A stretch of DNA of 64,000 bases from CAYVUV01 sp964455095 (GTDB taxonomy: Bacteria; Desulfobacterota; Binatia; HRBIN30; CADEER01). Positions 52,546-61,787 of this stretch are shown here, one piece after another. Below the pieces are notes generated by a model. It had not been told where the DNA came from and did not search any database. It worked only from the letters and a program-made list of their open reading frames with translations. The stretch is taken from contig CAYVUV010000114.1 in the NCBI GenBank assembly GCA_964455095.1, positions 1 through 64,000 on the forward strand. The letters are read 5' to 3'. The translations under genes and the position numbers were made by a program. The number at the start of each line of letters is the position of its first letter. The stretch's first letter is position 1.

Positions 52546-53319
52546 TCAGGTGCTCGCTTCCGGCGCGCCCAGGTAGGCCTCGATGACGCGCGGATGGCGC
52601 TGGATATCCGCCGGGCGGCCGCTGGCGATGGTCTCGCCGTGGTCGAGAACGACAATGTGTTCGCAGACTTCCATGACCAGCTTCATGTCGTGCTCGATGA
52701 GGAGAATGGCGAGGTCGAACTCGTCGCGCAGCCAGCGGATCGTGGCCATCAGCTCGAGCTTTTCCTGCGGGTTCATGCCCGCCGCCGGCTCGTCGAGCAG
52801 CAGCAGACGCGGTCGGGTGGCCAGCGCGCGGGCGATCTCCAGACGGCGCTGCGAGGCGTAGGGCAGGGACGAGGCGGCCGCATCGCAGTGGTCTTCGAGG
52901 CCGACCAGGCCCAGCAGGCGGCGGCACTCCGCGTCGATGGCCGCGCTGCCCTCGATGGCCTGGCGGGTGCGCAGCAGGGTGCCGAGCAAGCCGTGCGTCG
53001 AGTGGCGGCCGGCGCCGACGCGGACATTGTCGAGGGCGCTCAAGTGCGGGAAGAGGCGAATGCCCTGGAAGGTGCGCGCCACGCCGCGGCGGTTGATCTG
53101 GAAGGGGCGCAGGCCGGCGATGCTCTCGCCGCCGAGGCGGATGGCGCCGCGGTCCGGCGCATAGACCCCGGTGATCAGATTGAAGACCGTGGTCTTGCCG
53201 GCGCCATTGGGGCCGATCAGGCCGAGCAGCTGCCCGGGCTCGAGCGTACAGTCGAACCCGCTCACCGCGGCCAGGCCGCCGAAGCTCAGCGAGCAGTCGC
53301 GGATTTCCAGAAACGCCAT
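52546..53319 (-). CDS. livG: branched-chain amino-acid ABC transporter ATP-binding protein LivG
   Basis: 257 residues with Walker A GPNGAGKTT, LivG-specific INRRGVARTFQGIRLF segment, signature ASSLPYASQRRLEIARAL and Walker B LLLLDEPAAGMNP. The start ATG lies 34 bp inside the end of livM. Energises the liv permease with LivF. Confidence 0.95.
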   Translation of the reverse strand: MAFLEIRDCSLSFGGLAAVSGFDCTLEPGQLLGLIGPNGAGKTTVFNLITGVYAPDRGAIRLGGESIAGLRPFQINRRGVARTFQGIRLFPHLSALDNVRVGAGRHSTHGLLGTLLRTRQAIEGSAAIDAECRRLLGLVGLEDHCDAAASSLPYASQRRLEIARALATRPRLLLLDEPAAGMNPQEKLELMATIRWLRDEFDLAILLIEHDMKLVMEVCEHIVVLDHGETIASGRPADIQRHPRVIEAYLGAPEAST

Positions 53320-54245
53320 TGGGTAATCTCGCGGCTGCCGAGCAAACCGTCGGGGCGGATGATCATCATGGCGATCAGCAGGGCGGAGTAGATGATCATG
53401 CGGTACTCGGCGCCGAAACGCAGCAGCTCCGGCAGGATGGTCAGTGCGATGGCCGCCAGGATCGATCCGCTCAGGCTGCCGGCGCCGCCGAGCACCACCA
53501 TCACGACGATCTCGATGCTCTTCAGGAACTGGAACGAGTTGGTGTGGATGTAGCCGATGAAGTGGGCGAACAGGCCGCCCGCCACGCCGGCCCAGAAGGC
53601 GCCGAGGGCGAAGGCGATGATCTTGTGGCGCGTGGTGTCGACGCCCATCGCGGCGGCGGCGATGTCGTCCTCGCGGATGGCGGCGAACGCCAGGCCTTTG
53701 ACCGAATGCACCAGGCGCCACAGCATGGCGACGCAGGCAATGGCGCAAGCGGTGACCGAGGCGAAACCGGCCAGCGGGGGAATGCCACCCAGGCCGCGGG
53801 CGCCGCCGACGGCTTCGGTATTGAGGATGACGACGCGGATGATCTCGCCGAAGCCGAGTGTGGCGATGGCGAGGTAGTCGCCGCGCAGGCGCAGAGTGGG
53901 AATGCCGACCAGCAGCCCGGCGCCGGCGGCGGCCAGGCCGCCGACCAGGAGACCGAGGGGGAGTTGCAGCGCGGGTGGGGCGCTCGGCCAGGCGAGCAGC
54001 GTGCACGCGGCGCTGACGTAGGCGCCGATGGCCATGAAACCGGCGTGCCCGAGCGAGAACTGCCCGGCGATGCCGTTGATCAGATTGAGGCTGGCGGCGA
54101 GCGTGACGTTGATGCCGCAGTAGACGACGATCTGGAGATAGTACGGGTTGAGCCAGCGCTCGAGCGCCAGGCCGAGCGGCCACTGCAGGACGATCAGCAA
54201 CGCGAGGGCTGCGTTGCGCTTGATGAGATCGAGCGCCGCGGCCAT
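53286..54245 (-). CDS. livM: branched-chain amino-acid ABC transporter permease LivM
   Basis: 319 residues from ATG (complement 54243-54245), whose A overlaps the stop of livH; GTG 54248 is an alternative. Multiple transmembrane helices with the permease signature INGIAGQFSLGHAGFMAIGAY and GLVKGLAFAAIREDDIAAAAMG-type coupling helix. Dimerises with LivH to form the translocation path. Confidence 0.95.
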   Translation of the reverse strand: MAAALDLIKRNAALALLIVLQWPLGLALERWLNPYYLQIVVYCGINVTLAASLNLINGIAGQFSLGHAGFMAIGAYVSAACTLLAWPSAPPALQLPLGLLVGGLAAAGAGLLVGIPTLRLRGDYLAIATLGFGEIIRVVILNTEAVGGARGLGGIPPLAGFASVTACAIACVAMLWRLVHSVKGLAFAAIREDDIAAAAMGVDTTRHKIIAFALGAFWAGVAGGLFAHFIGYIHTNSFQFLKSIEIVVMVVLGGAGSLSGSILAAIALTILPELLRFGAEYRMIIYSALLIAMMIIRPDGLLGSREITQWRFWKSATAR

Positions 54246-55147
54246 CACACCTTCTCGACCGTCACCTTGCCGAACAAGCCGGCCGGCTTGACCAGGAGCA
54301 CAATGATCAGGATGGCGAACGCCACGGCGTCGCGGTACGTCGAGCTGAGGTAGGCGGCCACCAGAGTCTCGGTCACGCCCATCAGCAGGCCGCCGACCAC
54401 GGCGCCGGGAAAGTTACCGATGCCGCCGAGCACCGCGGCGACGAACGCCTTGATGCCCGGCATGAGGCCCATGAGCGGGTCGATCTTGGGGTTGCGCAGG
54501 CCGACCATGGTGCCGGCCGCCGCCGCCAGGGCCGAACCGAGCATGAACGTCGTGGCGATGACCGTGTTGACGTTGATGCCCATCAGCGCCGCGGCGTCGT
54601 AGTTGAAGCTCACGGCGCGCAGCGCCAGGCCGATGCGCGTGTAGAGCACGATGGCGCGCAGGCCGAACATCAAGGCGAGCGAGAGTCCGATGACCAGCAG
54701 GTCGATGTTGGTCAGCACGACGCCGCCGGCGGCGAACACCGAGTGCGTCTCGATGAGCTGCGGGAAGAACTTGGGGTCGGGTCCGAAGACGCGCTGGCCG
54801 CCGAACTCGAGCAGCATCGAGACGCCGATGGCGGTGATCAGCATCGACGAGCGCGGCCGATTGCGCAGCGGCCGGTAGGCGACGCGCTCGATCAGCGCGC
54901 CGAGGGCGCCGCTGACCGCCATGGCGACGAGCATCACCAGGATGAAGGCTTGCACCGACGGGGCGCGTGTCAGGCCGAACCAGTGGGCGGTGTAGTAGGC
55001 GGTCATGGCGCCGACCATGTAGACGTCGCCGTGGGCGAAGTTGATCAGGCGCAAGACGCCGTAGACCATGGTGTAGCCGAGCGCGATCAGGGCGTAGATG
55101 GCGCCCCAGGACAGGCCGTTGACCAGCTGTTGAACGAGCTCTTCCAT
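54245..55147 (-). CDS. livH: branched-chain amino-acid ABC transporter permease LivH
   Basis: 300 residues, mainly hydrophobic. The NGLSWGAIYALIALGYTMVYGVLRLINFAHGDVYMVGA N-terminus and RAVSFNYDAAALMGINVN coupling segment are the family's hallmarks. The next upstream gene is the binding protein (83-bp gap), so the order is binding protein, livH, livM, livG, livF. Confidence 0.96.
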   Translation of the reverse strand: MEELVQQLVNGLSWGAIYALIALGYTMVYGVLRLINFAHGDVYMVGAMTAYYTAHWFGLTRAPSVQAFILVMLVAMAVSGALGALIERVAYRPLRNRPRSSMLITAIGVSMLLEFGGQRVFGPDPKFFPQLIETHSVFAAGGVVLTNIDLLVIGLSLALMFGLRAIVLYTRIGLALRAVSFNYDAAALMGINVNTVIATTFMLGSALAAAAGTMVGLRNPKIDPLMGLMPGIKAFVAAVLGGIGNFPGAVVGGLLMGVTETLVAAYLSSTYRDAVAFAILIIVLLVKPAGLFGKVTVEKV

Positions 55148-55230
55148 GCCGGAGGCTCAGTCGCGGCGGTGCGCGCGGGAGCGAGGCCGAACGGCGATCG
55201 CGCGGCGCATGGCAGGGTCCGCTCCGCCGC

Positions 55231-56388
55231 TCACGCGGGCGGCATCGACGTCACGAGGTGGAAGTCGCCGCCCTCGATGCGCAGGACGACGATCGTCTTG
55301 CGCGCGTTGCGATGCTCGTCGATGGTGATGGTGCCGGTCACGCCGGCGAAGTCCTTGGTCGCCGCCAGCGCGTCGCGCACCGCCGGGCCGTCGGTCGACC
55401 CGGCGCGCCGAATGGCGTCGGCCATCATGCGGATGGCGTCGTAGCCGAGCGCGGCCATGACGTCGGGTGCCTTGCCGGAGTACATCTTCTTGTAGTCGGC
55501 GATGAACTGCTTCACTTCCGGCCGCGGGTCCTCGGCCGAATAGTGGTTGGTGATGTAGACGCCCTCGACCGCCTTGCCGCCGATCTCGACCGTCTTGGCG
55601 CTGTCCCAACCGTCGCCGCCGAGCAGCGGCACCTCGAGGCCCAGTTCTTTTGCCTGGCGGGCGATCAGCGCGCACTCCGTGTAGTAGCCCGGCACGTAGA
55701 TCGCCTCGGGCTGCTTGGCGCGAATCGCGGTGAGCTGCGCTTTGAACTCGATGTCGCCCTCGCTGTAGCTCTCCTCGGCGATGATCTCGCCGCCGAGCTT
55801 CACGACGGTCTCGCGGAAGAATTGTGTCAGGCCGGTCGAGTAGTCGTTCTTGACGTCGGTGAGAATGGCGAAGCGGTGCAGCTTGAGCGTGTTGATGGCG
55901 AACGCCGCCATCGCCGAGCCCTGAAAGGGATCGATGAAGCAGGCGCGGAAGATGTAGTCGCCCACCTCGGTGACCTTGGGGTTGGTCGAGGCCGGCGACA
56001 GCATCGGAATCTTGTTCGCCTGTGCCACCGGTGCGGCGGCGAGGCTGCGGCTCGAGGCCACCTCGCCGATGAGGGCGACGACGAGGTCTTGCTTGATGAG
56101 CTTGAGGACCGCGGTGACGGCTTCCTCGGGTTTGCTCTGATTGTCCTCCGTGATGACGCGCACCGGCTTGCCGAGCAGGCCGCCGGCGGCGTTGATGTCC
56201 TTCAGGGCGAGCATCACGCCTTCGTGCGTCGAGATCCCAAAGGTCGCGGTGCCGCCGGTCAGGGAGCCGAACTCGCCGATGCGGATCTCGTCGACGGGCT
56301 TGCTGCAGCTCGCTCCCGCCGCCGCGCACGCCAGGGCGACGACCATCAGCCGCGCCCACATCCCCCATCCTGTGCCGTTTACACGCAT
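55231..56388 (-). CDS. ABC transporter substrate-binding lipoprotein (Liv/Urt-type)
   Basis: 385 residues from ATG 56388, which gives a signal ending in AAAGASC, a plausible lipobox, with a GAGG-rich leader upstream. Type I periplasmic-binding-protein fold: RIGEFGSLTGGTATFGISTHEGVMLALKDINAAGG, then PMLSPASTNPKV and AIYVPGYYTECALIARQAKELG. The substrate pocket SSRSLAAAP resembles LivJ-like proteins; actual ligand unknown. Confidence 0.92.
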   Translation of the reverse strand: MRVNGTGWGMWARLMVVALACAAAGASCSKPVDEIRIGEFGSLTGGTATFGISTHEGVMLALKDINAAGGLLGKPVRVITEDNQSKPEEAVTAVLKLIKQDLVVALIGEVASSRSLAAAPVAQANKIPMLSPASTNPKVTEVGDYIFRACFIDPFQGSAMAAFAINTLKLHRFAILTDVKNDYSTGLTQFFRETVVKLGGEIIAEESYSEGDIEFKAQLTAIRAKQPEAIYVPGYYTECALIARQAKELGLEVPLLGGDGWDSAKTVEIGGKAVEGVYITNHYSAEDPRPEVKQFIADYKKMYSGKAPDVMAALGYDAIRMMADAIRRAGSTDGPAVRDALAATKDFAGVTGTITIDEHRNARKTIVVLRIEGGDFHLVTSMPPA

Positions 56389-56515
56389 CCCACCACCTCG
56401 CCGCGGCGCACGATACACAGGCACGGCTGGTGGGGTCAATGCGTTCCGCAGTCCGAGAGTGTCAATCCCGTGAAACGCCGGTGAGGCGGAAGGGGCGGGA
56501 TCGGGCGCGCGGCGG

Positions 56516-57148
56516 CTAGGTCAAATCCGGCGCCTCACCCGGTGCTTCTCCCCCATCGCGCTGCCGCGCGACGCAGACGGTCGACAGGAGGCAATCGCGC
56601 CCCGGCCCGCTGGTCTCGAAGCCGGCGGCGGCCAGATGGGCGCGGATCGCCGCGTGGCTGAACAGGTGGATGCGCAGGCCGTGGGCGCGGTGATAGGCGG
56701 CGTAGACCTGGCCGAGCAAGGAGCGGCGCGGAAACAGCAGCCCGAGCTTGCCACCGGGACGGACGCAGGCCGACAGCTCGTAGATCGCGCGCGCCGGCTC
56801 AGCGGCGAACTCGAGCGCACCGACGCACAAGACCCAGTCGAACTGCGGCCGCATGCCGAGCGCTTCCATGTCCTGGACGACAGTGGCGGCGCCGCTTTGT
56901 CGCGCGAGAGCGGCCATGCTCCAGACCGTGTCAACGCCGATCGGGCGGGTGCCGCGGCTGCGCAGCCAGGCGAGGGTGGTGCCGTCACCGCAGCCGACGT
57001 CGAGCACGCGTTCGCCGGCGCGCACCATCACCAGGGCGCGCAGGGCGCGCTGCTCCGCCGCGCGCACGGCGCCGAGCGGCCAGCGGTCGCGGAACTGGTG
57101 GTAGTGCGCGGCCACGGCAGCGAAGTGATGACGAGCGGCGGCGGTCAT
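56516..57148 (-). CDS. class I SAM-dependent methyltransferase
   Basis: 210 residues. VLDVGCGDGTTLAW is motif I, GVDTVWSMAALAR motif II and DWVLCVGALEFAAEPARAIYE motif III; C-terminus VRPGGKLGLLFPRRS. Typical of small methyltransferases for lipids or ubiquinone-like acceptors. Its ATG overlaps the stop of the HEAT-repeat gene (ATGA), the last cistron of the overlapping operon. An acceptor near the lipid-linked sugar pathway is possible. Confidence 0.85.
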   Translation of the reverse strand: MTAAARHHFAAVAAHYHQFRDRWPLGAVRAAEQRALRALVMVRAGERVLDVGCGDGTTLAWLRSRGTRPIGVDTVWSMAALARQSGAATVVQDMEALGMRPQFDWVLCVGALEFAAEPARAIYELSACVRPGGKLGLLFPRRSLLGQVYAAYHRAHGLRIHLFSHAAIRAHLAAAGFETSGPGRDCLLSTVCVARQRDGGEAPGEAPDLT

Positions 57149-57996
57149 GGCACGGGTGGGGGCGCGGTGATCGACAACACGGCCGCGGCGGCCGCCGTCC
57201 GCACCTCGGGATCGGCATCGGAGAGGAAAGGAATGACCATCGGCAGCAAACTCGGCGACGGCACCATTCCGGCCAGCCGTATGGCCCGGGCGCGCTCAGT
57301 GGGCGGCGCGTCGGCGAGGGACTGGCGCACGAGGTCGACGAGCTTCGGGTCGCCGAGGACGATCAGCGCCGCGACCGCTTCCTGGCGCACGGCCGGGGTG
57401 CCTTCGGTCGCGGCGCGCCGCAGCGACGTCAGGCTGCCGGAGGCGCCCCAGTCGCGCAGGGTGCGCACCGCGACGATGCGCACATCGGGATCCGGATCAT
57501 CGGTGGTCAAGGTGGCGATGCGCTCCTGGAGGGTCTCGCGGTCCTCCGCGTCGTGCAGGGCGCGCAGGGCGCGCAAGCGGATGGTCCGGTGCGGCGAGTC
57601 GAGCGCGGTGATGAACGCCGCGCGGCTGGCCCTGGGCGCGCTCGAGGAGAGGATCTCCAGTGCCAGCGCCTGCTCGTAACGGCCGTCGCCCTCGAGCTGG
57701 CGCAGGGCGGGCCCGGCGAGCTCGGGCTCGCGCAAGTTGCGTGCGGCGCGCATTGCCGCCCAGCGCTCGAAGGTCTCCGGGCTGTCAATGCCATGCATCA
57801 ACATGGCGCGGGCCAGCGCGCGCAGTGCCGTCGGATCGCGGTCGGCGCCACGCGCGATCAGGGCCGCATACGCCTCGGCGTAGCGACCGTCCTGGGCGAG
57901 CGCCTGCGCGTCGACTGGCGGCGTCGGCGCCGGGTCGGCGGCGGCCGCGACCGCCAGGGCCAGGACACCAGCGGCTAGTTGAACGCGGCGTCGCAT
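57145..57996 (-). CDS. secreted HEAT-repeat protein
   Basis: 283 residues from the Met at 57996 (MRRRVQLAAGVLALAVAAAAD, a signal peptide). Several ~30-residue HEAT/PBS-lyase-like repeats follow: LRALRALHDAEDRETLQERI, DPDVRIVAVRTLRDWGASGSL, TPAVRQEAVAALIVLGDPKLVDLV, DPEVRTAAAAAVLSI. A scaffold protein likely in the periplasm. It overlaps the GT2-GT39 gene upstream by about 22 bp. Confidence 0.75.
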   Translation of the reverse strand: MRRRVQLAAGVLALAVAAAADPAPTPPVDAQALAQDGRYAEAYAALIARGADRDPTALRALARAMLMHGIDSPETFERWAAMRAARNLREPELAGPALRQLEGDGRYEQALALEILSSSAPRASRAAFITALDSPHRTIRLRALRALHDAEDRETLQERIATLTTDDPDPDVRIVAVRTLRDWGASGSLTSLRRAATEGTPAVRQEAVAALIVLGDPKLVDLVRQSLADAPPTERARAIRLAGMVPSPSLLPMVIPFLSDADPEVRTAAAAAVLSITAPPPVP

Positions 57997-60497
57997 CCGT
58001 CTGTCGCTGCACATCGATAAATCAGCATTTGTCGTTGTCCCTCCTCTTCGACGACTTCCCGCTCGCTGCCCGGGAATCGATCGTTGATGGCCGCACCCAG
58101 GCCGCGCGGCTCGCCGAGGACGATGAAGGCCGCGTCCCCGGTCAGGCGATCGGGGAGATCAGCGGCGGTGAACCCGGTGACGGCGCGCGTGCGAGCAGCG
58201 AAGAGCTGAAAGATCGGTGAGTCGGCGAGCAGGAACGGCCCGGTGAAGAGGTAGTAGTCGTAGGTGTCGCCGAGCCGTTCCATGACGCGCAGAACATCCC
58301 ACTCGCGCGGCATCTGGCGCATTGCGTCGTTGAAGCGCGCGTAGCCGACGAGGTTGACCGCCGCGGACAGCGCGACGGCTGCCGCGCAGGTCCCCACCGC
58401 CACCGCCGGTCGGACCCCGACCCACCGGCGCAGGCGGCGCACCAGGCTCAGGAGGGCGATGCCGGCCAGTAGAGAGGGCAGCGGGACGATGATGAGCAGG
58501 CGTGTATACGACGGCGGATCGAGCACGAGCACGCTGCCGAGGATCAAGGCCAGAATGCCCCAGAGAAGCAAAAACCGATAGCGCGCCGCGCGCCGGCGAT
58601 GCAGTGCAAGCGCCATCCCGACCAGCGCGAGGAGCGCGGACCACGGCGCCAGCAGGGGTTGCCCGGTTCCGTACTGGGTGCTGGTGTCGCCAATCGAGGT
58701 GAAGCCGCGCAGGGTTTGGACGGTCTGGTGCCAGAGGATGCCGGCGGGCGTCGTGGCGTCCATGGTCGCGGCGATATGCTCGCGGTTCTCCGCCCCGAGC
58801 ACCCATACCGATTCGGTACGGTCGGCGCCGAGCACGGTGGGGTCTTTGACATAGTTCAGCAGCAGCGGCGCGGCGGCGCAGAACAGGCCGAGGAGGTAGA
58901 AGGCGGTCAGCCGCGCGACAGGGCGCAGGCGACCACGGCCGATCAGGGTGGCGAGAAAGACCAGGGTGACGATCGGGATCAGGCGGCCGGCGGTGTACGA
59001 GTAGAGCGCCAGACCCGAGGTGGCACCGGCGGCGAACAAGGCCGCGGCGCGATCGCGTCGGATGCCGTGGGCGAGAAACGCGAAGGCGGTCAGCTCGTAG
59101 AAGAGCGTCTGGATATTCCACAGGCCGATGCGACTGAAGTGGATGGCGACGTGCGAAACGGCCACCAGCGCCGTGGCGAAGAGCGCCACGGCGCGGCCGA
59201 ACCAACCGCGCGCGAAGAGATAGAGCGGCAGCAAGGCCAGGGTGCCGATGATAGCCGAGGGCAGGCGCAGAGCGAGGACGGTCGTACCGACGGCGGCATA
59301 GCTGGCGGCGTAGGGCAGGAAGCTCAGGTATGGCGTGTGATACCAGGGCGAGAAGTCGAACACATCGGCGACCTGGCCATGCAGAATGGCCAGGCCGCGC
59401 AGGCCGCACTCGGCGGTGTCGAGATGGACCATGGGCGGATAGTCGGACAGCCCGACGAAGCGCAGCAGGCCGCCGAGGGCGAGCACCGCGGCGAGCGCGG
59501 CGCGCTCGGTCCACGGCCAGGCGCGCCGGCGATGGCGCCGTGGCGGATCGGCGCGCCATGCCAACAGCGCCGTGGCAGCGAGCAGCAGCAGCCAGGCGGT
59601 CATCGCCAGCGCGCCGTGGAGGGTCAGACGGCCGATCACCAGCAGCGCGAGCGCCACGCCAGCGATGACAAGCAGTGCGTTGCGCACGCGGGCCGGCTGC
59701 AGGCGACGCGCCAAACCGCCGTGGCGGCGCGCCGGCGGCGCCAACGCGGCGCGGAAGCCGAGGCGCAGCAGCAGCAAATCGCGCAGCACCGCGATTGTGT
59801 CGAGCAGGAAGCGCACCGTGGTGGGCCCGCTGTCGCTGCGGTAGTGCACCCCGACCTCGTCGATGCGCAACCCCTCGCGGCGCGCGCGGGCGAGCAGGCC
59901 CAGATCGAAGCTGAACCCTCTCGGCAGCGGCACCGCGAACAGCCGGGCCGCGGCGGCGGCGGTGAAGCCCTTGAGGCCAGCCTGGGTGTCGGTCAGTCCG
60001 GGCAGCAGGATGGCGCGCACCAATGCATTGAAGAGTCGGCCGGAGAGGTGGCGGGCGTAGAGGTAGCGGAAGCGGGACGGACGCATGACACATTGCGAGT
60101 CGGGGTGGACGCGGCTGGCGATCGCGACTTCGGCCCCGGCGCGCAGCGCGTGGTAGATGGTGTCGATCTCACTGGCCGGGTAGGCGTGGTCGGCATCGAG
60201 GAAGATGACATAGGCGCCGCGGGCAGTGGCTACGCCGCGCGCGATGGCCGCGCCCTTACCCTGATTACTGGGGTTCTGCAGCACACGCACTGGGATGAGG
60301 CTCGCCTGCGCCGCCGCCTCGGCGCGGGCGGCCGTGTCGTCGCGGCTGCCGTCGTCGACGACCACGACCTCGGCGCGCCATGGCGCCGCGGTGAGATGTA
60401 CGATCACGGCGCGCAGTGTGGCGTCGATGAATGACGCGCCGTCGTAGACCGGCAGCACAACGGACACGGTGGGGCACCGATGGTCCGCGTCACCCAT
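57975..60497 (-). CDS. GT2-GT39 fusion (dolichyl-phosphate mannose synthase-like + PMT-like)
   Basis: 840 residues from MGDADHRCP. Residues ~8-260 are a GT2 polyprenyl-phosphate glycosyltransferase (VSVVLPVYDGASFID, DDGSRDDT, LDADHAYP, DTQAGLKGF, FSFDLGLLARARREGLRIDEVGV). The remaining ~560 residues have about twelve membrane helices and the GT39-like MVHLDTAECGLRGLAIL loop. A C-terminal soluble tail ends in CAATDGCDAAFN. The two steps of making a lipid-linked sugar and transferring it would be united in one protein; the acceptor is unknown. Confidence 0.88.
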   Translation of the reverse strand: MGDADHRCPTVSVVLPVYDGASFIDATLRAVIVHLTAAPWRAEVVVVDDGSRDDTAARAEAAAQASLIPVRVLQNPSNQGKGAAIARGVATARGAYVIFLDADHAYPASEIDTIYHALRAGAEVAIASRVHPDSQCVMRPSRFRYLYARHLSGRLFNALVRAILLPGLTDTQAGLKGFTAAAAARLFAVPLPRGFSFDLGLLARARREGLRIDEVGVHYRSDSGPTTVRFLLDTIAVLRDLLLLRLGFRAALAPPARRHGGLARRLQPARVRNALLVIAGVALALLVIGRLTLHGALAMTAWLLLLAATALLAWRADPPRRHRRRAWPWTERAALAAVLALGGLLRFVGLSDYPPMVHLDTAECGLRGLAILHGQVADVFDFSPWYHTPYLSFLPYAASYAAVGTTVLALRLPSAIIGTLALLPLYLFARGWFGRAVALFATALVAVSHVAIHFSRIGLWNIQTLFYELTAFAFLAHGIRRDRAAALFAAGATSGLALYSYTAGRLIPIVTLVFLATLIGRGRLRPVARLTAFYLLGLFCAAAPLLLNYVKDPTVLGADRTESVWVLGAENREHIAATMDATTPAGILWHQTVQTLRGFTSIGDTSTQYGTGQPLLAPWSALLALVGMALALHRRRAARYRFLLLWGILALILGSVLVLDPPSYTRLLIIVPLPSLLAGIALLSLVRRLRRWVGVRPAVAVGTCAAAVALSAAVNLVGYARFNDAMRQMPREWDVLRVMERLGDTYDYYLFTGPFLLADSPIFQLFAARTRAVTGFTAADLPDRLTGDAAFIVLGEPRGLGAAINDRFPGSEREVVEEEGQRQMLIYRCAATDGCDAAFN

Positions 60498-61020
60498 GGC
60501 GCAGTCTCCGGTCAAAGCGGCGTCGGTCGGCCAGGCGGGGCGGCTCGCGGGCGTCGAGTCGGGCGGCGAGCAACCGCAGCGACCCCGCCGTGTGGCGCAC
60601 CGCGGGGGCTGAGAGCTCGGCCAGCGCGCTGCGTACGGCGGCTTCCACTGTTCCGGCCACCACGGCCTCCTCCAGCCGGCGCCCCTTCGCCGTGAGGCCG
60701 AGCAGCGCACGCCTGGCGTCGCGCGGATCCCGGCGGCGGGTCAGCAAGCCCTGTCGTTCGAGGCGCTTGAGGATGCCCGTCAGGGTGCTCGGATGCAGGT
60801 GGAGAATCGCCGCGAGTTGCCCGGCGAGGATGCCGGGGAAGCGCCCGACGATGCGCATGGCCAAACGCTGCGGCCCGGTGACGCCGAGCGATCGCTCCAT
60901 CCGTTTCGACGCGCGCTGCAGGGCGTGATCCAACGCCCAGATGAGGCGCAGGAACTCGAGCACTTCGCCCAGGGGCGGGATGATGACCGCCTTCGGCGCG
61001 GCCTCTGGCGGGCGCCTCAT
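60490..61020 (-). CDS. MarR-family transcriptional regulator
   Basis: 176 residues from the ATG overlapping the otsB stop (ATGA). The winged helix is LAAILHLHPSTLTGILKRLERQGLLTRRRDPRDARRALLGLTAKGRRL with the MarR wing DPRDAR. It overlaps the next gene by 8 bp. Being inside the operon it may autoregulate it; signal unknown. Confidence 0.88.
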   Translation of the reverse strand: MRRPPEAAPKAVIIPPLGEVLEFLRLIWALDHALQRASKRMERSLGVTGPQRLAMRIVGRFPGILAGQLAAILHLHPSTLTGILKRLERQGLLTRRRDPRDARRALLGLTAKGRRLEEAVVAGTVEAAVRSALAELSAPAVRHTAGSLRLLAARLDAREPPRLADRRRFDRRLRHG

Positions 61021-61787
61021 GGCCGCGGTCTCCACGCCGGCCGGTGATCGGTCCGCAAGCGCGTCAGGATCTCGATCAACGGATCGATCTGGCGCTGGTC
61101 GCGAATGCAGTATGCGGCCATCGACGTGCGCTTCGCGCCGACTCGGATGGTCAGGAGACGGCCCGGCTGGTCGAGGCGGAAGACGTCCTCGTCGGTCTCA
61201 TCGTCGCCGACATAGATGGCGGTGTCGCAACCCAGGCGCTCGCGCTCGCGCTGGAGCGCGTCACCCTTGTGCGGCGCGTTCTCCGGCAAGACGTTGACCA
61301 CCTGTTTGCCGCCGATGATTCGCACCGGGCCGAGGCTCGCCGCCGCGCGCAGCGCCGCGACACGCGCGGATCTCTTGGCGCGCGCCTGCCGGTAGTGGAT
61401 GGCGAGCGACATCGCCTTGTCCTCGACCGTTACGCCCCGGCAATTGGCCAGCTGGCGCGCCACGATCTGATGCCAGCCCTTCACCTGCTCGGCGAAGCCG
61501 TTCGCGCCCTGCCACGACTCCATGCCGTGATTGCCGATGATGGCGCGCACCTTGATCCCGTCGAGCCGGGCGCGCGTATCGGCACGCGCGCGCCCGGAGA
61601 CGACGATGCACGGGTAGAGGGCCGCCAGTTCGGCGAGCAATCGGCGCGTGCGCGGGCGCATGGCGGCGCGGTCCGGGTCGGCGACGATGGGCGCCAAAGT
61701 CCCGTCGTAGTCGAATGCGATCAGCACGCTGGACCACGCGAACTGGTCCAAGACCTCCCGGTGGGCGCGCGCGAGGATGTTCTTCAT
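61017..61787 (-). CDS. otsB: trehalose-6-phosphate phosphatase
   Basis: 256 residues, HAD superfamily. Motif I FDYDGTLAPI, motif II VVSGRAR, a Lys in the RIIGGKQVVNV segment, and motif III VGDDETDEDVF, the trehalose phosphatase pattern. GGGGAG precedes the ATG, which itself overlaps the otsA stop (ATGA). Removes phosphate from trehalose-6-phosphate made by OtsA. Confidence 0.95.
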   Translation of the reverse strand: MKNILARAHREVLDQFAWSSVLIAFDYDGTLAPIVADPDRAAMRPRTRRLLAELAALYPCIVVSGRARADTRARLDGIKVRAIIGNHGMESWQGANGFAEQVKGWHQIVARQLANCRGVTVEDKAMSLAIHYRQARAKRSARVAALRAAASLGPVRIIGGKQVVNVLPENAPHKGDALQRERERLGCDTAIYVGDDETDEDVFRLDQPGRLLTIRVGAKRTSMAAYCIRDQRQIDPLIEILTRLRTDHRPAWRPRP

